From positions 1 through 14,984 of the forward strand of contig DPJQ01000028.1 in the NCBI GenBank assembly GCA_003542935.1: a DNA stretch of 14,984 bases, written 5' to 3'. Both the position numbers and the translations under genes were made by a program. This stretch comes from Lachnospiraceae bacterium (GTDB lineage Bacteria; Bacillota; Clostridia; Lachnospirales; Lachnospiraceae). The notes under the pieces are model-generated. The model saw only the letters and a program-made list of their open reading frames with translations, ran no database searches and was not told the origin of the DNA. Within the stretch, counting starts at the first letter, position 1; each line of letters begins with the position of its first letter. Below, one piece after another: positions 6,468-13,922 of this stretch.

Positions 6468-7703
6468 ATGGGATTAACATCAAGAGAACGGGTATTGATG
6501 GCGTTGAATCATGAGGAGACGGACAGAGTGCCGATCGATCTCGGTTCTTCCCGATCTACGGGGATCAATGCCAATGCCTATAATCAACTGAAAAAGCATT
6601 TGGGTATCACCACGGATACCGTCTGCTTTGACGTAAAGCAGGATCTGGCCTATGCGGATTTTGATCTGCTGAAGAGGCTGGGCAGCGATGTGGTGATTCT
6701 TCCCAGGCTGGTGCCATCGGTGGGCATACCCATCGACAGGATGAAACCGGGGCAGCTGCCCTGCGGCGGCGGGGATTGCCTGCTGGCGGAAGATTTCAAT
6801 CCGGTGGATATCGGCGGCGGTACCCTGGGGATTTTTGATAAAGCGGGCCATCTGCTGGCTAAGCGGCCTAAAGACGGACTGTATTTTGACGAATGCTACA
6901 ATCCGCTCCAGGACGTGGAGTCGGAGGAAGAGATCGACCGTCTGCTGACGCTGCCGTCCATATCCGATGAAGAATGTGAGTGGCTGCGGGCCAGAGCGAA
7001 GGATATTTATGAAAATACGGATTTCTGTATTTCCGGGGCCACCAGTACCAGCCTTTTTGAGAAAGGGTGGAAAGACTGGGGGATGCAGACTTTCATGGAG
7101 AATCTGTACTGTGAGCCGGAGCTGATCGAATATTATCTGGACAAGATGACGGACGCCTATATTGTGATGATGGAAAAATATCTGGACGCGGTGGGCGAGT
7201 ATGTACAGGTGGTACAGAACAACGATGATTTCGGTTCCCAGCGGGGAATGCTGCTGTCTCCGGATCTGTACCGGGAATTTTTCAAGCCCCGCCACGCAAA
7301 GATCAATGAGGCGATCCGCAGGAAGAAGAAAGATATCCATATTTCCATGCACTGCTGCGGCAGCATTCGCCCCATCATCGGGGATATCATTGAATCCGGT
7401 TACGATATCCTGAATCCTGTCCAGAAAGAGGCGGCGGATATGGATCCCTATGAAATCAAGCGGGAGTTCGGCAAAAACGTGACGATCTGGGGCGGTGCCT
7501 GCAGTACTCAGACCACGCTGACCTACGGTACCGTGGATGAGATCGTGGAGGAGTGCAAGGAGATGATCAAATGCTATGCGCCGGGCGGCGGTTTTGTATT
7601 TGCGCTGATCCACAACGTGCAGGCGGGTATCTCACCGGAAAAGATCATGGCGGTCTTTGATACGGCCCAAAAATACGGCCGTCCGGAATTTTACAGAGCA
7701 TAA
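6468..7703 (+). CDS. URO-D/MtaA-type methyltransferase-family protein, first gene of the sugar operon
   Basis: A 411-residue TIM-barrel protein of the uroporphyrinogen decarboxylase superfamily. It is not HemE, because the PxWxMRQAGR substrate motif is missing. It is closer to the MtaA/CmuA branch, which moves methyl groups to or from corrinoid proteins using a zinc bound by His-x-Cys and a later Cys. Candidates here are His295 and Cys297 (MHCCGSI) and Cys345 (GGACSTQ). The typical C-terminal run GGGFVFALIHNVQAGISPE is present. Start ATG 6468 follows AAAGGAG (6456-6462). The 12-base gap to the ribokinase and the LacI operators upstream show that it is co-expressed with sugar genes, which is unusual. 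The spacing between Cys297 and Cys345 is shorter than in MtaA as I remember it, so zinc binding is plausible but not certain. Substrate unknown. Confidence 0.88.
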   Translation: MGLTSRERVLMALNHEETDRVPIDLGSSRSTGINANAYNQLKKHLGITTDTVCFDVKQDLAYADFDLLKRLGSDVVILPRLVPSVGIPIDRMKPGQLPCGGGDCLLAEDFNPVDIGGGTLGIFDKAGHLLAKRPKDGLYFDECYNPLQDVESEEEIDRLLTLPSISDEECEWLRARAKDIYENTDFCISGATSTSLFEKGWKDWGMQTFMENLYCEPELIEYYLDKMTDAYIVMMEKYLDAVGEYVQVVQNNDDFGSQRGMLLSPDLYREFFKPRHAKINEAIRRKKKDIHISMHCCGSIRPIIGDIIESGYDILNPVQKEAADMDPYEIKREFGKNVTIWGGACSTQTTLTYGTVDEIVEECKEMIKCYAPGGGFVFALIHNVQAGISPEKIMAVFDTAQKYGRPEFYRA

Positions 7704-7715
7704 AAAGGAGAGAGT

Positions 7716-8639
7716 ATGGGGAAAGAGAAAATTGCCGTGATCGGCAGCTATGCAGTGGGAATGACCATATCGGGAGACCATTTTCCCGTGCCGGGGGAGA
7801 CGGTGCCGGGCCATGATTTCGTCATGTGCCACGGTGGCAAAGGTTCCAATCAGGCGGTGGCGGCGGCCCGGATGGGCGCTCAGGTGGCGTACGGCACCTG
7901 TGTGGGTAACGATAGTTTTGGAGATTGGGCCATGCAGCTTTATAAAGACGAGGGCGTTGATGCCCGCGCGGTGCGCCGCAGTACCCAGGGACTGTCCACC
8001 GGTGTAGGCCTGATCTACGTGAATAAAGAAGGGGAGAATGAGATTGTCATTGACTTTGCGGCAAACCGTGAGTTTTCCCCCGAAGATCTGGACGGCATGG
8101 AGGATGAACTCAAGGAGTGTAAGCTTTTACTGACCCAGTTGGAGGGCAGTATGGAGACCGTGGAGTACGCGGCAAAGAAGTGTCAGAAAATGGGGCTTCC
8201 TTTTGTACTGAATCCGGCCCCCTTTGCGCCTCTGTCGGAAGATTTGTTGAAAAACTGTACTTACATGACGCCGAACCAGACGGAGGCCCGTCTGATTCTG
8301 GGGCTGGACAGTGATGACGGCCGGCCGGATGCCGAGGTGGCCCGGATGCTCTATGATAAGGGCGTAAAAAATGTCATCATGACCCTGGGGCAGGACGGCT
8401 GCTATATCAAAAATGACGGGCTGGATATGCAGGTGCCGGGTATCACGGTGGAGGCTGTGGATACCACCGGGGCGGGGGATACGTTTACCGGGGCTTTCTG
8501 TGTAGCCATCGCGGAAGGAAAAAGCATTCCTGAGGCGGTGAAGCTTGGGAATGCGGCGGCGGGGCTGGCCGTGACGAAATTTGGAGTGGTGGATTCCATT
8601 CCATCCAGAGAGGAAGCGGAGAAACTGTTGACAGATTAA
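7716..8639 (+). CDS. rbsK: Ribokinase-like PfkB sugar kinase
   Basis: Cytoplasmic kinase that would phosphorylate the imported pentose with ATP. Its 307 residues match the ribokinase length. Marks: PGETVPG (26-32), GGKGSNQAVAAARMG (from 40), TGVGLIYVNKEGENEIV, Glu143 in QLEGS, NPAPF, and the catalytic site DTTGAGDTF with Asp255 as the base. Aligned without gaps to the E. coli enzyme at the N-terminus (GSINADHI versus GSYAVGMT), the ribose-contacting Asn14 and Asp16 are replaced by Ala13 and Gly15. The remaining contacts (Gly-Gly-Lys, Asn45, Glu143, Asp255) are kept. The family is certain, but the substrate may be a modified or different pentose. Start ATG 7716 follows AAAGGAGAG; the next gene, an RbsD homologue, is 26 bases away. 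Confidence 0.93.
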   Translation: MGKEKIAVIGSYAVGMTISGDHFPVPGETVPGHDFVMCHGGKGSNQAVAAARMGAQVAYGTCVGNDSFGDWAMQLYKDEGVDARAVRRSTQGLSTGVGLIYVNKEGENEIVIDFAANREFSPEDLDGMEDELKECKLLLTQLEGSMETVEYAAKKCQKMGLPFVLNPAPFAPLSEDLLKNCTYMTPNQTEARLILGLDSDDGRPDAEVARMLYDKGVKNVIMTLGQDGCYIKNDGLDMQVPGITVEAVDTTGAGDTFTGAFCVAIAEGKSIPEAVKLGNAAAGLAVTKFGVVDSIPSREEAEKLLTD

Positions 8640-8665
8640 TCGACTATCATAAACAGGAGGACAAA

Positions 8666-9148
8666 ATGAAAAAGCATGGTATTTACAACAAAGCCCTCAT
8701 GACGGCTATCGCCGATATGGGGCACGAGGAGTACATAATCGTAGGGGATGCGGGGGTACCCATTGCGGATCCGGCGAAGCGGATCGATCTGGCGGTGGCG
8801 AAGGATCTCCCCACGATTGCTCAGGTGCTGGATCTGATTATGGATGAATTAATTTTTGAGGATGTGATCGTGGCCCAGGAGCAGAAAGATTATAATCCGC
8901 AGCACTACAAAGCCGTGGAGGACATGGTGCATGCCCGTTATGAGACGATGGAAGTGAAAACTATGGCTCACTATGACCTGTTTGCAGAGTATCTGCCGAA
9001 AGCGAAATATATTGTGCGCACCGGAGATCTGATGCCCTGGGGAAATGTGGTGCTGAAAGCGGGTATCGATGCCAAGGTATGGTTCCAGAAACCGGGAGCG
9101 ATCACACCGGGATTTTATGAGGAGAGGGCTTCTTACGATAACGAGTAA
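8666..9148 (+). CDS. rbsD: RbsD/FucU-family sugar mutarotase (D-ribose pyranase-like) with C-terminal extension
   Basis: Cytoplasmic enzyme family that interconverts pyranose and furanose forms (RbsD) or anomers (FucU) of imported sugars, feeding the kinase. Aligned to E. coli RbsD, catalytic His20 (in MGHEE) and Asp28 (in GDAGVPI) are at identical positions, and RIDLAV and QVLDLI are conserved. The usual end, with a Tyr-Ala-Asn-Ile motif, appears as RTGDLMPWGNVVLKAG (Tyr replaced by Trp, Asn kept). The protein then continues for some 20 residues rich in aromatics and acids; total length is 160 against about 130-140 in RbsD. AGGAGG at 8655-8660 supports ATG 8666. The extension may alter oligomer contacts or substrate choice. 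Confidence 0.9.
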   Translation: MKKHGIYNKALMTAIADMGHEEYIIVGDAGVPIADPAKRIDLAVAKDLPTIAQVLDLIMDELIFEDVIVAQEQKDYNPQHYKAVEDMVHARYETMEVKTMAHYDLFAEYLPKAKYIVRTGDLMPWGNVVLKAGIDAKVWFQKPGAITPGFYEERASYDNE

Positions 9149-9230
9149 AACGCAGCGGGAGAGTATTCAATGGGGTGTACCCTTGAAGATATTTTATTAC
9201 ATTATTAATTAATGTGGAAAGGAGTTTTAC

Positions 9231-10286
9231 ATGAAACGAAAAATGATGGCATTGGTACTCAGCGGGATTATGGCAGTATCTCTGTGTGCATGCGGCGGAG
9301 GCAGCTCTTCCAGCCAGGCATCTTCCGGCTCGGCGGCAGGTGAGGCCAGCGCGGCTTCGGAGACTGGCGGAGAAGCATCGGCAGCTCCGGCGAGCTCTGC
9401 AGCACCGGAAGCCGCAGGCAGCGAGGCAGCAGGCGGGGATTACAATATTTCCTTCGTACTGCATTCATTGAGCGGCTCCTTCTATACGAAGCTGGCCGAG
9501 GGCGCCGAGGCGGCGGGCAAAGATCTGGGTGTCAATGTGACAGTATCCGCTCCCAATACGCCCAGCTCCCTGGATGAACAGGTCAGCCTTCTGGAGACAG
9601 CGATCTCCTCCGGCGCGGATGCGATTGCTACAGTGACCTGGGATCCCTCCGGATTCAACAACGTAATCGCCCAGGCAAAGGATGCGGGTATTCCGGTGGT
9701 GGCTTTCAACCAGAATGCCGAGGACTGCGGTTCCGTCTGCTTCATCGGACAGGATTACGAGTCCGCGGGATATTCCCTGGGCAAGTATATGTTTGAGCAG
9801 ATGGGCGGAAAAGGTTCCTACATAGTGGCGTCCTGCGGACCCACAGACGTGGCGCTGGTGGCCCGCGAAGCCGGTATTGACAGGGCTGCCGAGGAATATC
9901 CCGATGTGAAGAAGATCACCACCATCGACATCGGCACGGACCTGACCAATGCGTACTCCGTGATTGAGAACGCCTATCTGGCCAATCCGGATGTGAACGC
10001 GATCCTGGGTGTGGACGTGTTCTCCGAGGCCATCGGCAGCTTCATTGAGGATTATGATCTGACTGGTAAAGTGTATGCGGCAGGCTTTGACCTGACCGAA
10101 GGTATGTTGGGCCATATCAAAAACGGCAGCGTGCAGCTCACGGTAGGCCAGAATCCGTTCCTGCAGGGCTACTATTCCGTATATGAGTGCTATATGGGAC
10201 TGAAATACGGTTCCGATTATCTGAACGTAGATACAGGCGCCCAGATGGTGACCAGCGAGAACGTGAATGACGTAGAACCCGAATAA
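9231..10286 (+). CDS. Sugar-binding lipoprotein of a ribose-type ABC importer
   Basis: Extracellular membrane-anchored binding protein (RbsB-like, PBP1 fold) that delivers sugar to the permease. Residues 1-20 are a lipoprotein signal peptide with lipobox Leu18-Cys-Ala-Cys21. Residues ~22-70 are a flexible Ser/Ala/Gly/Glu linker, and the binding domain starts at YNISFVLHS. Compared with E. coli RbsB, Arg212, Asp287 and Gln307 occupy the places of ribose contacts Arg141, Asp215 and Gln235, but the Asp89-Arg90 pair is Asn160-Gln161, Asn13 is Gly82 and Asn190 is Val261. The sugar is therefore probably not plain ribose. AAAGGAG at 9218-9224 is an ideal ribosome site. The 82-base gap before and the GC hairpin after the gene suggest it is expressed at a higher level than the membrane components. 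Confidence 0.93.
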   Translation: MKRKMMALVLSGIMAVSLCACGGGSSSSQASSGSAAGEASAASETGGEASAAPASSAAPEAAGSEAAGGDYNISFVLHSLSGSFYTKLAEGAEAAGKDLGVNVTVSAPNTPSSLDEQVSLLETAISSGADAIATVTWDPSGFNNVIAQAKDAGIPVVAFNQNAEDCGSVCFIGQDYESAGYSLGKYMFEQMGGKGSYIVASCGPTDVALVAREAGIDRAAEEYPDVKKITTIDIGTDLTNAYSVIENAYLANPDVNAILGVDVFSEAIGSFIEDYDLTGKVYAAGFDLTEGMLGHIKNGSVQLTVGQNPFLQGYYSVYECYMGLKYGSDYLNVDTGAQMVTSENVNDVEPE

Positions 10287-10319
10287 AAACGGTTTTGAAA
10301 TTACTTGGGGGATTGACTG

Positions 10320-10341
10320 GGGCCGCCGTAGGGGGCGGCCC
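10320..10341 (+). promoter_or_regulatory. GC-rich stem-loop between binding protein and permease genes
   Basis: GGGCCGCC (10320-10327) pairs perfectly with GGCGGCCC (10334-10341) around a 6-base loop. No T run follows, and the ribosome site of the permease gene begins 4 bases later. It probably protects the 3' end of the upstream mRNA or partly stops transcription, giving more binding protein than permease. Confidence 0.65.
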
Positions 10342-10364
10342 TCTAAAGGAGAAGGTTGCGGACT

Positions 10365-11333
10365 ATGAATACGAAAAAAATCAAACTGACAAACGCCCGG
10401 GAATTCGGTGTATTTCTTGTACTGGTCATCATCATGGTCATTATGAGCGTCACATCCCCGGTGTTTCTGAAAACGGCGAATCTCGTAAATATTGTCCGCC
10501 AGACAGTGGAGATCGGTATCATGGCCATTGGCATGACATACCTGATCATTGCAGGGGAGCTGGATCTTTCCGTGGGATCCCTGTTTGCTACCTGTGCTAT
10601 GTTCGGCGGGCTTCTTTTTAAAAACCAAATGTTTCCGGCTACCATTGTGTTTTTCCTGGTGCTGATCTGTGGGATCGCCCTGGGCTGTGTCAACGGCCTG
10701 CTGGTGACGCGGGTGGGCATCCCGTCCTTTATCGTCACCCTGGGTACCATGAAAATCTACCGGAGTTTTGCGTATGCCATCGGCAACGGGCAGAGCATCA
10801 GCCAGTTCCCGGAGTCGGCTACGGGGAGCTGGGTATGGAAACTGGGAGCCAAGATCGGCAACATACCGGTGCAGATCTTTGTGATGCTGATTCTCTTTGT
10901 GATTGCCCACATCCTGTTGAAGAAGACCACCTACGGCTATAAAGTGTATGCCACCGGCGGCAACGACAGGGCGGCCCATCTGTCCGGTATCAATATAAAA
11001 AATACCCGGCTTGTCGCCTTTGCCATGATGGGATTTCTCTGCGGTATCGCGGCCCTGATCAGCACGGCTTACCTGAATACCGTGACTACCACCAGCGGCG
11101 AGGGCCGTGAGATGGACGCCATCGCAGCGGTGATCCTGGGCGGTGCGGCGCTTAGCGGCGGCCGCGGAACGATTCTCGGCACCTTCCTGGGAGCTATCAT
11201 CATGGCGACGGTGAAAAACGGTATGGTGCTCTTAAATGTGCCGGTGTTCTGGCAGGATGGCTTTATCGGCATCGTGGTCATCATTGCCGTATTGATTGAT
11301 ACGCTGTTCCACCGCAAAGACGCGAAAAGGTAG
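10365..11333 (+). CDS. rbsC: RbsC-type sugar ABC transporter permease
   Basis: Integral membrane subunit of a CUT2-class (ribose/xylose/galactose type) importer, 322 residues, with about ten hydrophobic segments. Family marks: EIGIMAIGMTYLIIAGELDLSVGS near residues 48-71, GCVNGLLVTRVGIPSFIVTLGTM, the coupling-loop region ATGGNDRAAHLSGI, and a Gly-rich run GGAALSGGRGTILGT. ATG 10365 is preferred over the in-frame TTG at 10356, which is only 4 bases from the AAAGGAG at 10345-10351. The stop is 8 bases before the ATPase start. It forms the pore with the double ATPase encoded next. Confidence 0.94.
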   Translation: MNTKKIKLTNAREFGVFLVLVIIMVIMSVTSPVFLKTANLVNIVRQTVEIGIMAIGMTYLIIAGELDLSVGSLFATCAMFGGLLFKNQMFPATIVFFLVLICGIALGCVNGLLVTRVGIPSFIVTLGTMKIYRSFAYAIGNGQSISQFPESATGSWVWKLGAKIGNIPVQIFVMLILFVIAHILLKKTTYGYKVYATGGNDRAAHLSGINIKNTRLVAFAMMGFLCGIAALISTAYLNTVTTTSGEGREMDAIAAVILGGAALSGGRGTILGTFLGAIIMATVKNGMVLLNVPVFWQDGFIGIVVIIAVLIDTLFHRKDAKR

Positions 11334-11341
11334 GTGATCGT

Positions 11342-12829
11342 ATGGCGCCGATAATTGAATTTAAAAATATAACGAAACGGTTTGGCGGCACGGTGGCCCT
11401 GAACAATGTATCCTTCTCGGTGGAGGAGGGAGAAGTGCATTGCCTCTGCGGGGAAAACGGAGCCGGGAAGTCCACTCTGATCAACTTGTGCGGCGGTGTG
11501 TTTACGCCTACAGAGGGTGAGATCTGGGTCGACGGCCAGCCGGAACAGATCAATTCCATACGTAAATCAGAGCGGCTGGGGTTTTCCATCGTCCATCAGG
11601 AGATCCCCCTCTGTCTGAATATGAGTATCGCCCACAATATTTTCCTGGGTTCCAAAGAGGCAGTGAAGGGAGTATTTCTGAATGAAAAGCACATGAACGA
11701 GAAGACCAGGGAGCTTCTGGATCTCTTTCATCTGAAAGTGGAGCCCACGGCCCTTCTGGAATCTTTGAGCATTGCGGAACAGTCAGTAGTGCAGATCGCC
11801 AAGGCGGTGTACTTCCGGCCGAAGATCCTGATCCTGGATGAGCCCACGGCGGCCCTGACCAACGACCAGCGGGAAGTGATGTTTACGGTGGTGCGCAAGC
11901 TGGTGAAAGAGCAGCGGACGACGGTGCTCTACGTCAGCCACAGGCTGGAGGAGGTCATGGATCTGGGCGACAGGCTCACCGTATTCAAGGACGGCCAGTT
12001 TGTCACTACCAGGAAGGTTTCCGAGGTATCCATGGACGATATCGTGACCTTGATGGTGGGGCGGGAGATCGACAAGTCGGAGTGGGGCAAGAGCTTTGCC
12101 ACCGATGAGGAGCTGCTGTCCGTCAAGGGTTTAAGCTGCGGTAAGAAATTCCATGATATCAATTTCTCGCTGAAAAAGGGCGAGATCGTGGGCCTGGCCG
12201 GCTTTGTAGGAGCGGGCCGTACAGAGGTCTTAAGCGCCATCTTCGGTGCCGACAGGCCTAACGGCGGCGAGATCTTCATCAAGGGCGAGAAGGTCACGAT
12301 CCGGTCTCCCCGGGATGCGATCCGCCACCGCATCAGCATGATACCGGAAAACCGTCGGGACGATGGACTGATTACCAGTATGTCCATCAAAGAGAATGCC
12401 CAGGTGGCGGTCATGGACAGGATCTCCGACAGAGGTATGCTGAATAAGAAAAAGTCTGTCGAGCTAATGGAGCACATGATCGAAAACTATGGGATCAAGA
12501 TCGGCAGCATGGACGATGGCATCCTTACTTTGAGCGGCGGCAACCAGCAGAAGGTTGTTATTGCGAAGTGGATCGGCAACGATCCGGAGATTCTGCTCTG
12601 CGACGAGCCTACCCGCGGTATCGATGTGGGGGCCAAATCCGAGGTGTACAGCATCCTGCGGGATATTGCCAAAGAGGGGATCGGTATTCTGATGGTATCC
12701 TCGGAGCTTCCGGAACTTCTGGCCCTGTGTGACCGGATCCTGGTCATGCATGAGGGGAAGCTCACCGGAGAGATCTCCAGGGAGGAGGCGTCGGAGGAAC
12801 TGATTATGAAGTACGCGGCGGCGATCTGA
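11342..12829 (+). CDS. rbsA: RbsA-type double ATPase of the sugar ABC importer
   Basis: Cytoplasmic energy-coupling subunit with two nucleotide-binding domains in one 495-residue chain, as usual for CUT2 systems. The first domain has Walker A GENGAGKS (37-44), a degenerate signature LSIAEQSVVQIAKA and Walker B ILILDEPTAALT. The second has the usual altered Walker A (GFVGAGRTEVL), a canonical signature LSGGNQQKVVIAKW (from residue 397) and ILLCDEPTRGIDVGAK. This asymmetry is normal for the family. The preceding stop and weak AGGTGAT site are close, so it is co-translated with the permease. A strong terminator follows, so this is the last gene of the operon. Gene order binding protein, permease, ATPase differs from E. 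coli rbsDACBK. Confidence 0.95.
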   Translation: MAPIIEFKNITKRFGGTVALNNVSFSVEEGEVHCLCGENGAGKSTLINLCGGVFTPTEGEIWVDGQPEQINSIRKSERLGFSIVHQEIPLCLNMSIAHNIFLGSKEAVKGVFLNEKHMNEKTRELLDLFHLKVEPTALLESLSIAEQSVVQIAKAVYFRPKILILDEPTAALTNDQREVMFTVVRKLVKEQRTTVLYVSHRLEEVMDLGDRLTVFKDGQFVTTRKVSEVSMDDIVTLMVGREIDKSEWGKSFATDEELLSVKGLSCGKKFHDINFSLKKGEIVGLAGFVGAGRTEVLSAIFGADRPNGGEIFIKGEKVTIRSPRDAIRHRISMIPENRRDDGLITSMSIKENAQVAVMDRISDRGMLNKKKSVELMEHMIENYGIKIGSMDDGILTLSGGNQQKVVIAKWIGNDPEILLCDEPTRGIDVGAKSEVYSILRDIAKEGIGILMVSSELPELLALCDRILVMHEGKLTGEISREEASEELIMKYAAAI

Positions 12830-12867
12830 GAGACGGCTGCCGGATCATGTTCTTCTAAAAGGGAAAT

Positions 12868-12903
12868 AAGCTCTCGGGTCAATTGTAACCGGAGAGCTTT
12901 TTT
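12868..12903 (+). terminator. Rho-independent terminator of the sugar operon
   Basis: AAGCTCTC (12868-12875) pairs with GAGAGCTT (12892-12899), with a further short GGT/ACC pairing inside. A run of six T ends at 12903. Confidence 0.9.
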
Positions 12904-12906
12904 AAG

Positions 12907-12935
12907 TTTACATTCTTTTGAAATCGTGTTATACT
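12907..12935 (+). promoter_or_regulatory. Promoter of the PilZ gene
   Basis: TTTACA (12907-12912) and TATACT (12930-12935) are 17 bases apart, each one base off consensus. TG at 12927-12928 makes an extended -10. It begins directly after the terminator T run, so the PilZ gene has its own transcription, separate from the sugar operon. Confidence 0.75.
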
Positions 12936-12983
12936 CCCATCGAATAAAAGAAGAACACAAGATACATCAAAGGAGCAAAGATT

Positions 12984-13586
12984 ATGGTTTTGAATCATTG
13001 TACCGCATGTGACGTTTACGGGATAGACGGGGAGGCGCGTAAAAGAATTCCGGTGAACTGTACAGGTGAGCAGATCACTCTTCTACCCGGGGGGGAGTAT
13101 GGATTGTCTGATTCGGCGAAAGTCAGGATTGATTTTTTTGACAGCCGGATGGGATATTTGCAGACAAATTGTCAGCTCGCCGTCAGAAAAAACGATGATC
13201 CTGCGATAAAGTCCGCATGGGTGGCGGACTGCAATATCCTTGAAGTGCTTCAGATCCGGGAGATGCGCAGGTTTGTCAGGGTAGGGCTGGGCAAAGAGGT
13301 GGTCATGACCCTTTCGGGAAAGGGTGACTTCGAGGCCTTGATCCAGAATATCAGCGAGGGTGGAATCTTTTTTGTGTCGACAACACAGGTGCAGTGGGGA
13401 GATGTCGTCAGTTTTTCATATTGCTTTATCGAACAGGAGTATCGGTTGGAAGCGAGAATTCTGCGGGAGGAGGAATTACTGAATGGCCGTTACGGCTATG
13501 GCTGCGAGTTTTATGAGCTTCCCAAAGGTGCGGGGCGGGATATCCGGCAATTTGTCTATCTGCGCGAGCAGGGCAGAATTTTATAA
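12984..13586 (+). CDS. PilZ-domain protein (c-di-GMP receptor)
   Basis: A 200-residue cytoplasmic protein. The C-terminal half carries the two c-di-GMP binding motifs of PilZ: RxxxR at Arg95-Arg99 (RRFVR) and [D/N]xSxxG at Asn122-Gly127 (NISEGG), followed by a beta-rich stretch ending in GYGCEFYEL. The N-terminal ~90 residues form a separate beta-rich part like the YcgR-type N-domain. Such proteins change flagellar motility, secretion or surface polymer production when c-di-GMP rises. ATG 12984 follows AAAGGAG at 12969-12975. It has its own promoter and terminator, so it is monocistronic and probably unrelated to the sugar operon. The target cannot be told from the sequence. Confidence 0.9.
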   Translation: MVLNHCTACDVYGIDGEARKRIPVNCTGEQITLLPGGEYGLSDSAKVRIDFFDSRMGYLQTNCQLAVRKNDDPAIKSAWVADCNILEVLQIREMRRFVRVGLGKEVVMTLSGKGDFEALIQNISEGGIFFVSTTQVQWGDVVSFSYCFIEQEYRLEARILREEELLNGRYGYGCEFYELPKGAGRDIRQFVYLREQGRIL

Positions 13587-13613
13587 GGAGTCAGCAATTC
13601 AATAAGTCTGCAG

Positions 13614-13645
13614 CGGTCATCACAAGTTATGGATGGCCGTTTTTT
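13614..13645 (+). terminator. Rho-independent terminator of the PilZ gene
   Basis: CGGTCATC (13614-13621) pairs with GATGGCCG (13632-13639), including one G-U, around a 10-base loop. Six T follow at 13640-13645. Confidence 0.85.
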
Positions 13646-13844
13646 ATGTCTAAATGTGTAAAATGCAGTACTAAATAAGAACCCTGGACAGTTGCGTTTT
13701 ATCAGGATTGTGAAAAATATAACTATTTTATTTTGGGAAACAGCGTACATATTGTCTGAAACACCAAATATATATTGAGGGCCAACAAAATAGTATCAGC
13801 AAAATAACGAATCTTGTCCTTCCCACAATCGACACATTGGTTAA
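13646..13844. other. AT-rich intergenic stretch, nothing recognised
   Basis: This is the middle of the 355-base gap between the PilZ gene and the last gene. I see no ORF with a ribosome site, no tRNA shape, no strong hairpin and no copy of the LacI operator. The gap's identifiable elements are the terminator before it and the promoter and leader after it. Confidence 0.5.
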
Positions 13845-13873
13845 TTGTATTGCTTATTCAGTGGGCATATAAT
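13845..13873 (+). promoter_or_regulatory. Promoter of the second URO-D-fold gene
   Basis: A perfect -10 box TATAAT (13868-13873) lies 17 bases after TTGTAT (13845-13850), a partial -35. Transcription would start near 13880, leaving a leader of about 60 bases. A weak -35 next to a perfect -10 suggests an activator or regulated use. Confidence 0.6.
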
Positions 13874-13881
13874 ACAGGTAA

Positions 13882-13922
13882 AGGTTAAAAAACCTGCGGC
13901 GCGCTGCTCATCAACCTGTTGA
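13882..13922 (+). promoter_or_regulatory. Inverted repeats in the leader of the second URO-D-fold gene
   Basis: AGGTT/AACCT forms a small hairpin with an AAAA loop (13882-13895). A near-palindrome TCAACCTGTTGA (13911-13922) sits just before the ribosome site. ACAGGT at 13874-13879 can also pair with ACCTGT at 13914-13919, an alternative fold. It could be an operator or a small leader switch, but chance is possible. Confidence 0.3.

Noticed and set aside
6480..7613. Minus-strand open frame (377 codons) opposite the URO-D gene
   Set aside because: Shadow of the strongly conserved + strand gene; no recognisable motif.
6468..7703. HemE (uroporphyrinogen decarboxylase) of haem synthesis
   Set aside because: The conserved N-terminal substrate motif PxWxMRQAGR is absent and the neighbours are sugar genes, not haem genes.
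9199..9215. Small AT-rich hairpin ACATTA/TAATGT before the binding protein gene
   Set aside because: Six A-T-rich pairs are too weak to claim a terminator or switch; no supporting elements.
9465..10979. Long minus-strand open frame (504 codons) opposite the binding protein and permease genes
   Set aside because: The + strand has unmistakable SBP and RbsC proteins; the antisense protein is His/Gln-rich with no domain, the usual shadow of a codon-biased gene.
13015..13027. ACGTTTAC-like half-site at the start of the PilZ gene
   Set aside because: It lacks the second palindrome arm and lies inside a coding region with its own promoter.
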